From Rhodobacteraceae bacterium EhC02 (lineage in GTDB: Bacteria; Pseudomonadota; Alphaproteobacteria; Rhodobacterales; Rhodobacteraceae), in the NCBI GenBank assembly GCA_001650895.1, contig LXYH01000001.1, forward strand, positions 1 to 64,000: a stretch of DNA of 64,000 nt, in the 5' to 3' direction. Every line of letters starts with the position of its first letter. Positions within the stretch are counted from its first letter, which is position 1. This document shows positions 24,687-33,674 of the stretch, piece after piece. A program made the translations under genes and the position numbers. A model generated the notes under the pieces. It worked only from the letters and a program-made list of their open reading frames with translations, was not told the origin of the DNA and did not search any database.

Positions 24687-26336
24687 TTACATGTTGGGAT
24701 AGTTGGGTCCGTCACCGCCCTGCGGGGTCGCCCAGTTGATGTTCTGGCTGGGATCCTTGATGTCGCAGGTCTTGCAGTGAACGCAGTTCTGGAAGTTGAT
24801 CACGAAGCGCGGGTCCTTGCCCTCTTCGGCCACCACCTCGTAGACGCCGGCCGGGCAATACCGCTGCGCCGGTTCCGCGTATTTCGGCAGGTTGACCGCG
24901 ATCGGGACCGAGGCATCGCGCAGTTGCAGATGGCAGGGCTGGCTTTCCTCGTGGTTGGTCATCGAGAAGCTGACGTTGGTCAGACGGTCGAAGGACAGCT
25001 TGCCATCGGGCTTGGGATAGTCGATCGGCTTGTGCTTGCTGGCCTCTTCGGTCGCCGCGGCATCGGTCTTGCCATGGCCCAGCGTGCCGAACAGCGAAAA
25101 GCCAAGCGTGTTGGTCCACATGTCGAACCCGCCCAGCGTCAGGCTGGCCGTCAGGCCATATTTCGACCACAGCGGCTTGACGTTGCGCACCTTCTTGAGG
25201 TCCTTGCCGATGGCGCCTGTCCGCACTTCGGTCTCATAGGCGGTCAGCTCGTCGCTGGCACGACCCGCGGTGATCGCCGCGAACGCGGCTTCCGCCGCGG
25301 CCTTGCCCGACAGCATCGCGTTGTGGTTGCCCTTGATGCGCGGCACGTTGACCATGCCGACCGAACAGCCCAGCAGCGCGACACCCGGCGCGACCATCTT
25401 GGGCATCGACTGATAGCCGCCCTCGGAAATCGCGCGCGCGCCATAAGCCACCCGCTTGCCGCCTTTCAGGAGTTCCGCCACCATCGGGTGATGCTTGAAG
25501 CGCTGGAATTCCATGTAGGGAAACAGATGCGGGTTCTTGTAGTTCAGGTGCACCACGAAACCCACGTAGACCTGGTTGTTCTCGAGGTGATAGATGAACG
25601 ACCCGCCGCCCGCATTGCTGCCCAGCGGCCAGCCCATCGTATGGGTCACGGTGCCGATCCGGTGCTTGGCCGGGTCAATTTCCCAGATTTCCTTCATGCC
25701 AAGGCCGAATTTCTGCGGCTCCTTGCCCTTGGACAGATCGTATTTCGCGATCACTTCCTTGGCCAGCGACCCGCGCACGCCTTCGGACAGGAAGACATAT
25801 TTGCCGTGCAGTTCCATCCCCGGCTCATAGGCGTCGCCGATGCTGCCATCGGGATTGCGGCCGAATTCACCCGCGACCACGCCCTTGACCTCGCCTGCAT
25901 CGCCGTAAACCAGCGCGGAACAGGACATGCCGGGGAAAATCTCGACACCCAGTTCCTCGGCCTGTTCGGCCATCCAGCGGCAGACATTGCCCATCGACAC
26001 GATGTAATTGCCGTGGTTGTTCATCAAGGGCGGCATCGGGAAATTGGGGATGCGGATCTCGCCCGCCTCGCCCAGCATGTAGAAATTGTCCTCGGTCACC
26101 GGCACGTTCAGCGGTGCGCCCTTTTCCTTCCAGTCGGGGATCAGCGCATCCAGACCGCAGGGGTCCAGCACCGCGCCCGACAGGATATGCGCGCCCACTT
26201 CCGAGCCTTTTTCCAGAACGACCACGTTCAGATCGGCATCCAGCTGCTTCAGCCGGATCGCAGCCGACAGACCGGCAGGACCGGCGCCCACGATGACGAC
26301 GTCGTATTCCATGGTTTCACGTGTGATATCCGACAT
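24687..26336 (-). CDS. Electron transfer flavoprotein-ubiquinone oxidoreductase
   Basis: 549-residue membrane-bound FAD/4Fe-4S enzyme passing electrons from ETF (fatty-acid and amino-acid dehydrogenases) to ubiquinone. It has the FAD motif VIVGAGPAGLSAAIRLKQ, the central GGYQSMPKMVAPGVALLGCSVGMVNVPRIKGNHNAML block, and the C-terminal cluster ligands CPAG plus NCVHCKTCDIKDP. Length and domain order match ETF-QO (ETFDH). It supports the acyl-CoA dehydrogenase encoded at 31802. The 249 bp between its start and greA show no further gene. Confidence 0.96.
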   Translation of the reverse strand: MSDITRETMEYDVVIVGAGPAGLSAAIRLKQLDADLNVVVLEKGSEVGAHILSGAVLDPCGLDALIPDWKEKGAPLNVPVTEDNFYMLGEAGEIRIPNFPMPPLMNNHGNYIVSMGNVCRWMAEQAEELGVEIFPGMSCSALVYGDAGEVKGVVAGEFGRNPDGSIGDAYEPGMELHGKYVFLSEGVRGSLAKEVIAKYDLSKGKEPQKFGLGMKEIWEIDPAKHRIGTVTHTMGWPLGSNAGGGSFIYHLENNQVYVGFVVHLNYKNPHLFPYMEFQRFKHHPMVAELLKGGKRVAYGARAISEGGYQSMPKMVAPGVALLGCSVGMVNVPRIKGNHNAMLSGKAAAEAAFAAITAGRASDELTAYETEVRTGAIGKDLKKVRNVKPLWSKYGLTASLTLGGFDMWTNTLGFSLFGTLGHGKTDAAATEEASKHKPIDYPKPDGKLSFDRLTNVSFSMTNHEESQPCHLQLRDASVPIAVNLPKYAEPAQRYCPAGVYEVVAEEGKDPRFVINFQNCVHCKTCDIKDPSQNINWATPQGGDGPNYPNM

Positions 26337-26585
26337 GGCAGGCCCCTTCCGACAGTTCGCGCAACAAAATTGCCGCGATGGTTACCGCGCCGCAGCATTG
26401 CGCGTCAATTGCGACACGACGTTACAAGCGCCAAAAGCGCCAGAGGGGGGCAGATTGGCACTGTTGCGCCGCTGCATGGCTTCGACTATTGCAATGCCTG
26501 CGCGCCCTGGGGCAGGGTGTAGCGCACCAATGCCCGATTGCAAACCCGACCCTTTCCCGCAGACCAGTTAGACGGAACCCGTTCG

Positions 26586-27056
26586 ATGGAAAAGATACCC
26601 ATGACCCGCGCAGGTCACGCCGCACTTGAGGCCGAGTTGAAGCAACTCAAATCCGTCGAGCGTCCGGCCATCATCAAGGCGATTGCCGAAGCGCGCGAGC
26701 ATGGCGACCTGTCCGAGAATGCGGAATACCATTCGGCGCGCGAAAAGCAGTCCTTCATCGAAGGCCGCATCAAGGAACTTGAGGGGATCATTTCCCTGGC
26801 CGAGGTGATCGACCCCAAAAGCCTGTCCGGCGCGATCAAGTTCGGCGCGACCGTCACGCTGGTGGATGAGGATACGGACGAGGAAAAGACCTGGCAGATC
26901 GTGGGCGAACACGAGGCCAGCATCGAAAAGGGTCTTCTGAACATCCGCTCGCCCATCGCGCGCGCGCTGATCGGCAAGGACGAGGGCGATTCCGTGGAAG
27001 TGCGCACGCCCGGCGGCGAAAAGTCTTACGAAATCGTGAAAATCGCCTATATCTGA
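26586..27056 (+). CDS. greA: Transcription elongation factor GreA
   Basis: 156 residues. The N-terminal coiled coil has the acidic tip [21 protein letters not shown], used for RNA cleavage in backtracked polymerase, and the C-terminal FKBP-like domain has [11 protein letters not shown] and [21 protein letters not shown] at 26586 ([18 protein letters not shown]) is the conserved start; 26538 is upstream without support. No strong ribosome binding site is visible. Confidence 0.96.
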   Translation: MEKIPMTRAGHAALEAELKQLKSVERPAIIKAIAEAREHGDLSENAEYHSAREKQSFIEGRIKELEGIISLAEVIDPKSLSGAIKFGATVTLVDEDTDEEKTWQIVGEHEASIEKGLLNIRSPIARALIGKDEGDSVEVRTPGGEKSYEIVKIAYI

Positions 27057-27084
27057 CGCCGTTTCGCAGGGAAGTACTGGTTCA

Positions 27085-28101
27085 ATGGTTGGCAGGAACG
27101 ACGGCAAATCGACCCCGCTCGGGATCTATGACCGTGCGCGCACGGCGCAGATCACCTCGATCGAGGTGGTCGCGATTGCGTTGTCTTTCGTCTGGCTGCT
27201 TCTGTGCGGGCTGTTCTTCATGATGGTCCCCTCTGCGGAGGCACCGGATGAGGGCGGCGCGCTGCGCTTCATGATGACCATGCTGGCGATGTTCATGCCC
27301 GTCGCGATGATCTGGGTTGCCGCCACCGCCGCGCGGGCCAGCCGCGTGATGCGCGAGGAAAGCCAGCGCCTGCAAGCCGCGATCGACGCGATCCGCCAGG
27401 CCTATGTGGCGCAATCCCAGGGCCGCGTGCTGGGCACCGAACCCTCGGTCGCCCGCAAGCTGGATGAAATCGCGGCCGCAACCCGCAAGACCGAAACCGA
27501 ACTGGCCAAGTTCACCTCGAGCCGTCCGCAGGGCGTGCCGCTGCGCCCAAGGCCAGAGGCGCAGGCGAAGGCTGCCCCCGAGGATCAGGCCGCGCTGCCG
27601 CTTGGCACCCCTGCCGAGGAAATCGGCCCGCCCCTGTCGCGCGAGGATTTCATCCGCGCGCTGAACTTTCCCGAAACCGCCGAGGACGAGGAAGGCTTTG
27701 CCGCCCTGCGCAAGGCCCTGCGCGACCGTCAGGCGGCACAGCTTGTGCAGGCCAGCCAGGATGTGCTGACGCTGCTGTCGCAGGATGGCATCTACATGGA
27801 TGATCTGCGCCCCGACATGGCCCGGCCCGAAATCTGGCGCCGCTTCGCCGGTGGCGAACGCGGGCGCGCCATCGCCGCGCTGGGCGGGATCAGGGATCGT
27901 TCCTCGCTGGCGCTGACCGTCGGGCGGATGAAGCAGGATCCGATCTTCCGCGATGCGGCCCATCATTTCCTGCGCCGATTCGACAAGATGTTCACCGAAT
28001 TCGAACGCGACGCCACGGATGCCGAAATCTCGGACCTGTCCAACACCCGCACCGCCCGCGCCTTCATGCTGCTGGGCCGCGTGGCCGGAATTTTCGACTG
28101 A
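27085..28101 (+). CDS. Membrane protein of unknown function
   Basis: 338 residues. Two TM segments at about 26-48 (EVVAIALSFVWLLLCGLFFMM) and 62-82 (FMMTMLAMFMPVAMIWVAATA) are followed by a helical, probably cytoplasmic region (ESQRLQAAIDAIRQAYVAQS). A Pro/Ala linker and a C-terminal globular domain (residues 205-338: REDFIRALNFPETAEDEEGF...MFTEFERDATDAEISDLSNTRTARAFMLLGRVAGIFD) complete it. The tail looks conserved and specific. The gene starts 28 nt after greA and may share its transcript. I do not recognise a named family. Confidence 0.75.
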   Translation: MVGRNDGKSTPLGIYDRARTAQITSIEVVAIALSFVWLLLCGLFFMMVPSAEAPDEGGALRFMMTMLAMFMPVAMIWVAATAARASRVMREESQRLQAAIDAIRQAYVAQSQGRVLGTEPSVARKLDEIAAATRKTETELAKFTSSRPQGVPLRPRPEAQAKAAPEDQAALPLGTPAEEIGPPLSREDFIRALNFPETAEDEEGFAALRKALRDRQAAQLVQASQDVLTLLSQDGIYMDDLRPDMARPEIWRRFAGGERGRAIAALGGIRDRSSLALTVGRMKQDPIFRDAAHHFLRRFDKMFTEFERDATDAEISDLSNTRTARAFMLLGRVAGIFD

Positions 28102-28221
28102 CCGCCTGAAGCCCCGCATGCAAACGGCCTTGGCCCCGCGCACCTGCCCTGACCTATCGGGAATTGAATCTCCCTCTGGCACCGCTTAGGGGTGTGTCAC
28201 GCCCTGATCCGAAGGCACCAG

Positions 28222-28935
28222 ATGACCGTCACCACCCCACATTCCGCCTATTGGGAGGGCGTCCGCGATGGGCTGCCCTTTATCCTTGTCGTGGCGCCCT
28301 TTGCCCTGCTGTTCGGCGTTGTCGCCACCGAAGCGGGCCTGACCGTCTGGGAAACGCTGGCCTTTTCCGTGGTCGTGATTGCCGGTGCCGCACAGTTCAC
28401 CGCCTTGCAACTCATGCAGGAAAACGCGCCAACCGTGATCGTCCTGGCCTCGGCGCTGGCGGTGAACCTGCGCATGGCGATGTATTCGGCCTCGCTGACG
28501 CCGCATCTGGGGGCCACACCGATCTGGCAGCGGGCGCTTGCCGCCTACATGATGGTGGACCAGTCCTATGCCTGTTCGATCCTGGCTTACGAGCGTAACC
28601 GCGACTGGACGCCCATGCAGAAGATGGCCTTCTACTTTGGCGCGGTCACGCCCGTGATCCCGGTGTGGTACGCGATGACCGTCGCCGGTGCGCTGATCGG
28701 ATCGTCGATGCCTGCCGGGCTGGCGCTTGATTTCGCCGTGCCCATCACCTTCATCGCGATGATCGCGCCTGCGCTGCGCACCCTGGCGCACAAGGCGGCG
28801 GCCACCGCGTCGGTCGTGCTGGCGCTTGGCTTTGCCTTCGTGCCCTTCAACCTTGGCCTGATCATCGCGGGAATCGGCGGGATGATGGTGGGCGCGCAGG
28901 TCGAACTCTGGATGGACCGGAGGGCACGGACATGA
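28222..28935 (+). CDS. azlC: AzlC family branched-chain amino acid exporter subunit
   Basis: 237-residue membrane protein with the AzlC pattern: GVRDGLPFILVVAPFALLFGVVATEAGL, SVVVIAGAAQFTALQLMQENAP and NLRMAMYSASLTPHL. It forms the large subunit of a two-component exporter with AzlD for branched-chain or related amino acids. ATG 28222 is chosen (GAAGGC upstream). It overlaps azlD by 4 nt. Confidence 0.9.
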   Translation: MTVTTPHSAYWEGVRDGLPFILVVAPFALLFGVVATEAGLTVWETLAFSVVVIAGAAQFTALQLMQENAPTVIVLASALAVNLRMAMYSASLTPHLGATPIWQRALAAYMMVDQSYACSILAYERNRDWTPMQKMAFYFGAVTPVIPVWYAMTVAGALIGSSMPAGLALDFAVPITFIAMIAPALRTLAHKAAATASVVLALGFAFVPFNLGLIIAGIGGMMVGAQVELWMDRRART

Positions 28936-29270
28936 CCGATCCGATCATCGCCAAGGGAACCCTCTGGACCGTGATCATCCTGCTGGGGCTAGGCAGTTTC
29001 GCGCTGCGCTTTGCCTTCCTCGGGCTGATCGGCAACCGTCCGATGCCCGACTGGATCATGCGCCACCTGCGCTATACCGCCGTGGCGGTGCTGCCGGGGC
29101 TTGTCGCGCCGCTGGTAGTCTGGCCGGGTGCCACGGATGGTGTGCTGGACCTGCCAAGGCTGACCGCCGCGCTGACCACGCTTGTCGTCGGCTATCTGAC
29201 CAAGAACGTGCTGGCCGCGATCTTTTCAGGCGCGGGGATGCTTTATCTGTTGCTCTACCTGATGGGCTGA
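28932..29270 (+). CDS. azlD: AzlD family small exporter subunit
   Basis: 112 residues with about four TM helices; LLGLGSFALRFAFLGLIGNRPMPDWIMRHLRYTAVAVLPGL is the AzlD signature region. Always paired with AzlC, as here (ATGA overlap). Specific substrate not predictable. Confidence 0.88.
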   Translation: MTDPIIAKGTLWTVIILLGLGSFALRFAFLGLIGNRPMPDWIMRHLRYTAVAVLPGLVAPLVVWPGATDGVLDLPRLTAALTTLVVGYLTKNVLAAIFSGAGMLYLLLYLMG

Positions 29271-29307
29271 GCGGACAGGCCGCACAGATCAGCCTGCCGG
29301 GCGGGGA

Positions 29308-29970
29308 TCACTCGGCCTTGGCCGCCTCCTGCGCCTCGCGCGAGGCACGGACACGATCGGGATCGAAGGATTCCAACGCCTTGAACCGATCCGCATCGTC
29401 GTATTCGTAAAGGCGTTGTGTCGTGGCCCCCGGCAGATTGCCGAATTGTTCGGCCAGCTGGTTGGGGAACCACGTGGTGCGGATCGCACCGTTCAGCCCC
29501 GGCACATCGCGCAACAGGCTGGAGGTGCTGAGCGCGCATTGCGCACGCGGCACGGGCCCCGCGACCAGGATGCGCCGCAGCACATCTTCGGCTACCTCGG
29601 GCGGGACTTCGACCTGCTGCACGATCACATGGAAGGTCTCGCGCGCATGAAACCGGGTATAGGTGTCTTCCATCACCGGGGTCACGCCATAGACCACGTC
29701 ATTCTTCGTGGCGATGCGCGGATGACGGAACGAGCCGGCCGGGTCGAAGATGACCCGCTGGCTGCCATTCACCATCAATGACGTATGTGCCCCAGAACCG
29801 TTGGAGTTGTTGACCATCGTGTAAAGGGTCAACGAGGGCGGTCCGTCGTGGCGATAGACCTGCGCCGCGATCTGGTCATCGGGCAGCGATTGGGCAGGTT
29901 CGGGCTGTGGCGCACAGGCGCCGATTGCTGCGACCAGCCCAAGGGCCAGAATGATGCGCGACACAGACAT
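29308..29970 (-). CDS. Putative lipoprotein
   Basis: 220 residues with lipoprotein signal MSVSRIILALGLVAAIGAC (lipobox AIGAC). The mature domain contains LTLYTMVNNSNGSGAHTSLMVNGSQRVIFDPAGSFRH, in which the His-Thr-Ser-Leu and DPAGSF pieces suggest a papain/NlpC-like or DUF4105-like fold, but this is only a resemblance. Two later cysteines are few, C-terminus is Glu/Ala-rich. No convincing functional assignment; likely periplasmic, anchored to a membrane. Confidence 0.75.
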   Translation of the reverse strand: MSVSRIILALGLVAAIGACAPQPEPAQSLPDDQIAAQVYRHDGPPSLTLYTMVNNSNGSGAHTSLMVNGSQRVIFDPAGSFRHPRIATKNDVVYGVTPVMEDTYTRFHARETFHVIVQQVEVPPEVAEDVLRRILVAGPVPRAQCALSTSSLLRDVPGLNGAIRTTWFPNQLAEQFGNLPGATTQRLYEYDDADRFKALESFDPDRVRASREAQEAAKAE

Positions 29971-30010
29971 CAGTAACCCCTGACAGCCCGACGGCCCGAA
30001 AGCCTTCGGA

Positions 30011-30145
30011 TCAGCTGTTGACCAGCGCCATGAACAGCAGGATGCCGATGATCACCATAACGGACCGGATGGTGAAGGTCACAAAGCCCTCAAAGGTCTT
30101 TTCCTGCACTTCAATGTTCATCTCGCCATGCTTGTGTTCGGCCAT
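30011..30145 (-). CDS. aa3-type cytochrome c oxidase subunit IV
   Basis: 44 residues: MAEHKHGEMNIEVQEKTFEG then one TM helix (FVTFTIRSVMVIIGILLFMAL). This is the small subunit IV (COX4_pro_2 type) of alphaproteobacterial aa3 oxidase, known from Paracoccus and Rhodobacter structures. ATG 30145 has GAGGAAG upstream; 30211 would add non-conserved basic residues. Encoded away from the main oxidase genes, as is usual. Confidence 0.88.
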   Translation of the reverse strand: MAEHKHGEMNIEVQEKTFEGFVTFTIRSVMVIIGILLFMALVNS

Positions 30146-30275
30146 CGGGGTCTTCCTCTGCTTGGGTGTCCTGTGCCGGTCCGGCACCTGTCTGGGCAGC
30201 GGATACCGCAATTTTTTCCGCGTGTCATCCAGTCAAAACGGCGCAGCAGGCCGAATTTTGACCCTGTGCGACACC

Positions 30276-30731
30276 TCAGCCCTTGTCCAGACGCCGTGCC
30301 AGGCGGAAACCGATGCGCTTGGGCGGCTCCTCTTCGGTGGCCTTGGGCATGGCCCGCAGAATCACGCTCAACTGGCTGACATGCTGGATCAGCTGGGTCG
30401 GCACGCCATCCTCGTCCGTGCCGTAGAAGGTCAGGATATCGGGGTCGAAAAAGCCCATCCCCTCGATCTGCAGGATACCGGCCTCGCTGCCGGCAAAGCC
30501 CATGGCAACCTCGTGCTGATTGTCCAGCTGATCCTCGAACTCCTGGATATAGATCACCAGCCGTTCATAGGCCCATTCGGCCTCGCTCTTGTCGGCGATA
30601 TCGACGGCGTCCAGATCCTCGACCAGCTTGCCGACAGCCGCCTCATCCGCATCGGCGCGCAGGTCGCAGCGGCGCGGCATCAGCGGATCGCGCTCGTTCG
30701 CCTCGGCCACGGTGCTGATCTTGGTTTCCAT
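30276..30731 (-). CDS. Conserved acidic protein (DUF6173-like)
   Basis: 151-residue soluble acidic protein. Central part DIADKSEAEWAYERLVIYIQEFEDQLDNQHEVAMGFAGSEAGILQIEGMGFFDPDILTFYG is compact and conserved-looking, ending with IQHVSQLSVILRAMPKATEEEPPKRIGFRL. It resembles the DUF6173 group of Rhodobacterales by memory only. No signal or TM segment. Possibly cytoplasmic; function unknown. It lies 27 nt upstream of nothing on its strand: the MBL gene (30759) is transcribed towards it, so co-transcription with MBL is likely. Confidence 0.72.
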   Translation of the reverse strand: METKISTVAEANERDPLMPRRCDLRADADEAAVGKLVEDLDAVDIADKSEAEWAYERLVIYIQEFEDQLDNQHEVAMGFAGSEAGILQIEGMGFFDPDILTFYGTDEDGVPTQLIQHVSQLSVILRAMPKATEEEPPKRIGFRLARRLDKG

Positions 30732-30758
30732 CGCAGCGCCCTTCCCTGAACCGGGGGA

Positions 30759-31802
30759 TCAGCGCACCGCCTGCCAGAGCCAGGCCCCGTCCTCGCGCGC
30801 CACCCGCGTCACCTGACCGAGTCTATGCAGATGGTTCAGATGTGCAACCGTCTCGACCAGCGCCAGCCCATAGGTGCCCGCATCGATGCGCCGCTTGAAC
30901 AGCGGGGCAAAGCAGTCACCCGCCACGCGCGGCTGATCCAGATGCGCCAGCAGGCGACGCAAGCCGCCGTGATGGTTGTCGATCAACTGGCGCATGCGGA
31001 ACGGCAGGCCCGTGAACGGCAGCTTGTGCCCCCCAAGCACCAGGTGATCCTCGCGCGCCAACTGGCCCAGCCGCTCGCAGGCCTCCAGCCAGTCGGCCAG
31101 CGGGTCGGCCTCGGGCTCGGTCGCGTAGACACCGATATTCGGGCTGATCGAGGGCAGGATCTGATCGCCCGAGATGACAAGGTTGCAGTCCCTGCTCCAC
31201 AGCGTCAGGTGCTCGGGCGCATGGCCCGCGCCGATATGCACGTCCCAGTCGCGCCCCGCCGACCGGATCACGTCGCCCTGCTGCACCCTGTGATAGCCCA
31301 CCGGCAAGGGATGCGCGATATCGGCAAAGTTGAAGGGCCGCTCGCTGCTGCGTTTCGCATAGATCTCCGCATCCATCCCCGCGCTGCGCCAGAAGGCCAG
31401 GGCCTGCGGGCTGGGCCGGTCCTCGGCATCAAGGATCAGCATCCGCGCCATCAGCCAGGCGGTACGCGTTGTCCACAGTGCGGCGCCCTGGTGCTGCATC
31501 AGCCAACCGGCCATGCCGACGTGATCGGGATGGTGATGCGTCAGGATCACCCGGCCCACGGGCTTGCCGCCCAGCGCGCCTGTCAGCAACTCTTCCCACA
31601 GGGCGACCGATTTGCGCGAATGCACCCCGGTATCGACGATGGTCCAGTGATCGCCCTCGTCCAGCGCATAGACATTGACATGATCCAGCGCCATCGGCAG
31701 CGGCAGGCGGATCCACAGGATGCCCTCTGCCACCTGCACCGTCTCTCCGGTCGCCGGGGCGGCCTCCCATGGGTATCGGATGCCCGCGCCCGCGCCGTCC
31801 AT
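30759..31802 (-). CDS. MBL-fold metallo-hydrolase
   Basis: 347 residues. The metallo-beta-lactamase motif HHHPDH (ILTHHHPDHVGMAGWL), later His in GAGHAPEH, Asp in ISGDQILPSISP and His in VLGGHKLPF supply a dinuclear metal site. A C-terminal helical region (HLDQPRVAGDCFAPLFKRRID) resembles the tail of LACTB2-like hydrolases. ATG 31802 overlaps the acyl-CoA dehydrogenase stop by one base (TGATG). Probably hydrolyses a thioester or similar ester made by the preceding fatty-acid enzyme; inference. Confidence 0.88.
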   Translation of the reverse strand: MDGAGAGIRYPWEAAPATGETVQVAEGILWIRLPLPMALDHVNVYALDEGDHWTIVDTGVHSRKSVALWEELLTGALGGKPVGRVILTHHHPDHVGMAGWLMQHQGAALWTTRTAWLMARMLILDAEDRPSPQALAFWRSAGMDAEIYAKRSSERPFNFADIAHPLPVGYHRVQQGDVIRSAGRDWDVHIGAGHAPEHLTLWSRDCNLVISGDQILPSISPNIGVYATEPEADPLADWLEACERLGQLAREDHLVLGGHKLPFTGLPFRMRQLIDNHHGGLRRLLAHLDQPRVAGDCFAPLFKRRIDAGTYGLALVETVAHLNHLHRLGQVTRVAREDGAWLWQAVR

Positions 31803-33520
31803 CACGCGCACAACTCTGCATCGGTCATCGCATAGAGATCCTCGGCCCCCGCCATCGCCTGCGCCAGAAGCGCCTGATGTTCCGGCAAGAGACGGTTCAC
31901 GTAGAACCGCGCCAGCTTGACCCGCGGGCCTTCCCCCCCTTCGGCCAGCGCCGCCTTGAGGTGGAAATGCGCCCCCAGCACCCGCGCGAAAGCCCGCAGA
32001 AAGGGGACCGATCCCGCGAAACGGGTCGTCATGTCGGATTGCGCCACCAGCCATTCCACCGCCTCGCGCAGGGTTTCGGTGGCCTGCCAGACCTTTTCGG
32101 CCATGACGGGATGGATGGTGCGGGCGGTTTCGGCATGGGCCTCGATCTCGTCCAGCAGGCGGAACGCAGCCTCGCCCCCGTCCATCATCTTGCGCCCCAC
32201 AAGGTCCATCGACTGGATGCCGTTGGTCCCCTCGTAGATCGCGGTCACGCGCACATCGCGGCTGAACTGCGCGGCACCCGTTTCCTCGACAAAGCCCATG
32301 CCGCCATGCACCTGCACACCCATCTCGGCCACGCTGATGCCCACATCCGTGCCGAACGCCTTGGCAATGGGCGTCAGCAGCGCCGCGCGCGCCTTGCATT
32401 CGGCCTCGCCCGTGGCGGTCCCCAGGTCGATCGCAACGGCGCAGGCCAGCGCGATCGACCGCGCGGCAAAGGTCTCGGCCTTCATGGTCAGAAGCATCCG
32501 GCGCACATCGGCATGATCCAGGATCGGCCCGCGCCCCTCTCCGACGGGGGTGCGGCCCTGCCGGCGGTCCGCCGCATAGGCCAGCGCATGTTGCGTTGCA
32601 GCCTCGGCGATGCCGATACCCTGGCAGCCCACGCCAAGGCGGGCGTTGTTCATCATGGTGAACATGGCGGCCATGCCGTCATGTTCATGTCCGATCAGCC
32701 AGCCGGTCGCACCCTCGTACTGCATCACGCAGGTCGGGCTGCCATGCAGGCCCATCTTGTGCTCAAGGCTCACCACCTTCAGGCTGTTGGCCACCCCCGG
32801 ATTTCCCCTGGCATCCGGGATCAGCTTGGGCACCAGGAAAAGGCTGATCCCCTTGGTGCCGGGCTTGCCGTCAGGCAGCCGCGCCAGCACCAGGTGGCAC
32901 ACATTGCCGCTGAAGTCATTGTCGCCCCAGCTGATGTAGATCTTCTGCCCGGTGATCGCATAGGTCCCGTCACCGTTCGGCACCGCCCTGGTGGTCAGCG
33001 CCCCCACGTCGCTGCCCGCCTGCGGTTCGGTCAGGTTCATGGTGCCGCACCATTCGCCCGTGACCAGCCTGGGCAGGTAAAGCGCCTTGATCGCATCACT
33101 GGCGTGATGTTCCAGCGCCTCGATCTGGCCCTGCGTCATCAAGGGGTTCAGCTGCAGCGACAGGCAGGCGCCGCTCATCATCTCGTTGACCGCGGTGGTC
33201 ACGGTCATCGGCAGGCCCATGCCCCCGAATTCGGGGCTGGCCGCGATCGACACCCAGCCGCCCTCGGCGATGGCGGCATAGGCTTCGGCGAAACCGGGCG
33301 AGGTCCGAACCTTGCCATTCTCCAGGCGCGCGGGATGCAGATCGCCGGTACGCTGCAGGGGCGCCAGCTTGTCCTCGCACAGCTTGCCCGCTTCGATCAG
33401 GATCGCATCGGTCACATCGACCGTCGCATCGGCGAAACGGTCCGTGGACGTGACCCGGCCGATCTCGGCAATGTGGTTGAAGATGAAGCGGAATTCCTCG
33501 ACAGGGGCGCGGTAGGTCAT
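31802..33520 (-). CDS. Acyl-CoA dehydrogenase (DmdC/FadE-like)
   Basis: 572-residue FAD enzyme. Blocks: GGWVSIAASPEFGGMGLP, GEWCGTMNLTEPQAGSDVG, HKMGLHGSPTCVM, ARLGVGCQGIGIAEAATQHALAYAADRRQGR and the catalytic-base region IYEGTNGIQSMDLVGRK. The extra ~150-residue C-terminal domain is that of the long acyl-CoA dehydrogenases, which include DmdC (methylthiopropionyl-CoA) and FadE13-like enzymes. Electrons would go to ETF and the ETF-QO at 24687. Substrate cannot be read from sequence; neighbour is a hydrolase, not a dmdD gene. Confidence 0.9.
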   Translation of the reverse strand: MTYRAPVEEFRFIFNHIAEIGRVTSTDRFADATVDVTDAILIEAGKLCEDKLAPLQRTGDLHPARLENGKVRTSPGFAEAYAAIAEGGWVSIAASPEFGGMGLPMTVTTAVNEMMSGACLSLQLNPLMTQGQIEALEHHASDAIKALYLPRLVTGEWCGTMNLTEPQAGSDVGALTTRAVPNGDGTYAITGQKIYISWGDNDFSGNVCHLVLARLPDGKPGTKGISLFLVPKLIPDARGNPGVANSLKVVSLEHKMGLHGSPTCVMQYEGATGWLIGHEHDGMAAMFTMMNNARLGVGCQGIGIAEAATQHALAYAADRRQGRTPVGEGRGPILDHADVRRMLLTMKAETFAARSIALACAVAIDLGTATGEAECKARAALLTPIAKAFGTDVGISVAEMGVQVHGGMGFVEETGAAQFSRDVRVTAIYEGTNGIQSMDLVGRKMMDGGEAAFRLLDEIEAHAETARTIHPVMAEKVWQATETLREAVEWLVAQSDMTTRFAGSVPFLRAFARVLGAHFHLKAALAEGGEGPRVKLARFYVNRLLPEHQALLAQAMAGAEDLYAMTDAELCA

Positions 33521-33573
33521 CGGTCGTCTCCTTCAGGCCGTCGGATCCTCGCCACGGCCCTGCAGCCGGAAGC

Positions 33574-33602
33574 TTGGCAAAGACGCACGGCACTTGTATG
33601 CA
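33574..33602 (+). promoter_or_regulatory. Possible sigma70 promoter of tsaC
   Basis: TTGGCA (-35) and TATGCA (-10) separated by 17 bp, 72 bp upstream of the tsaC ATG. The -35 box matches 5 of 6 consensus bases; the -10 box is weaker. Confidence 0.35.
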
Positions 33603-33674
33603 ACGGTGTTTCCGCAACGTGAACCCAAGCGCGGCGGCCTTCAACAGAAACGCGGCGTCATTGGACAAGACAGC

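Noticed and set aside
22727-26522. Long plus-strand frames (584 and 581 codons) across the TPR and ETF-QO genes.
   Set aside because: Antisense to genes with clear motifs; no recognisable domains or ribosome binding sites.
31769-33622. 617-codon plus-strand frame opposite the acyl-CoA dehydrogenase.
   Set aside because: Shadow frame; the acyl-CoA dehydrogenase on the minus strand has complete catalytic motifs.
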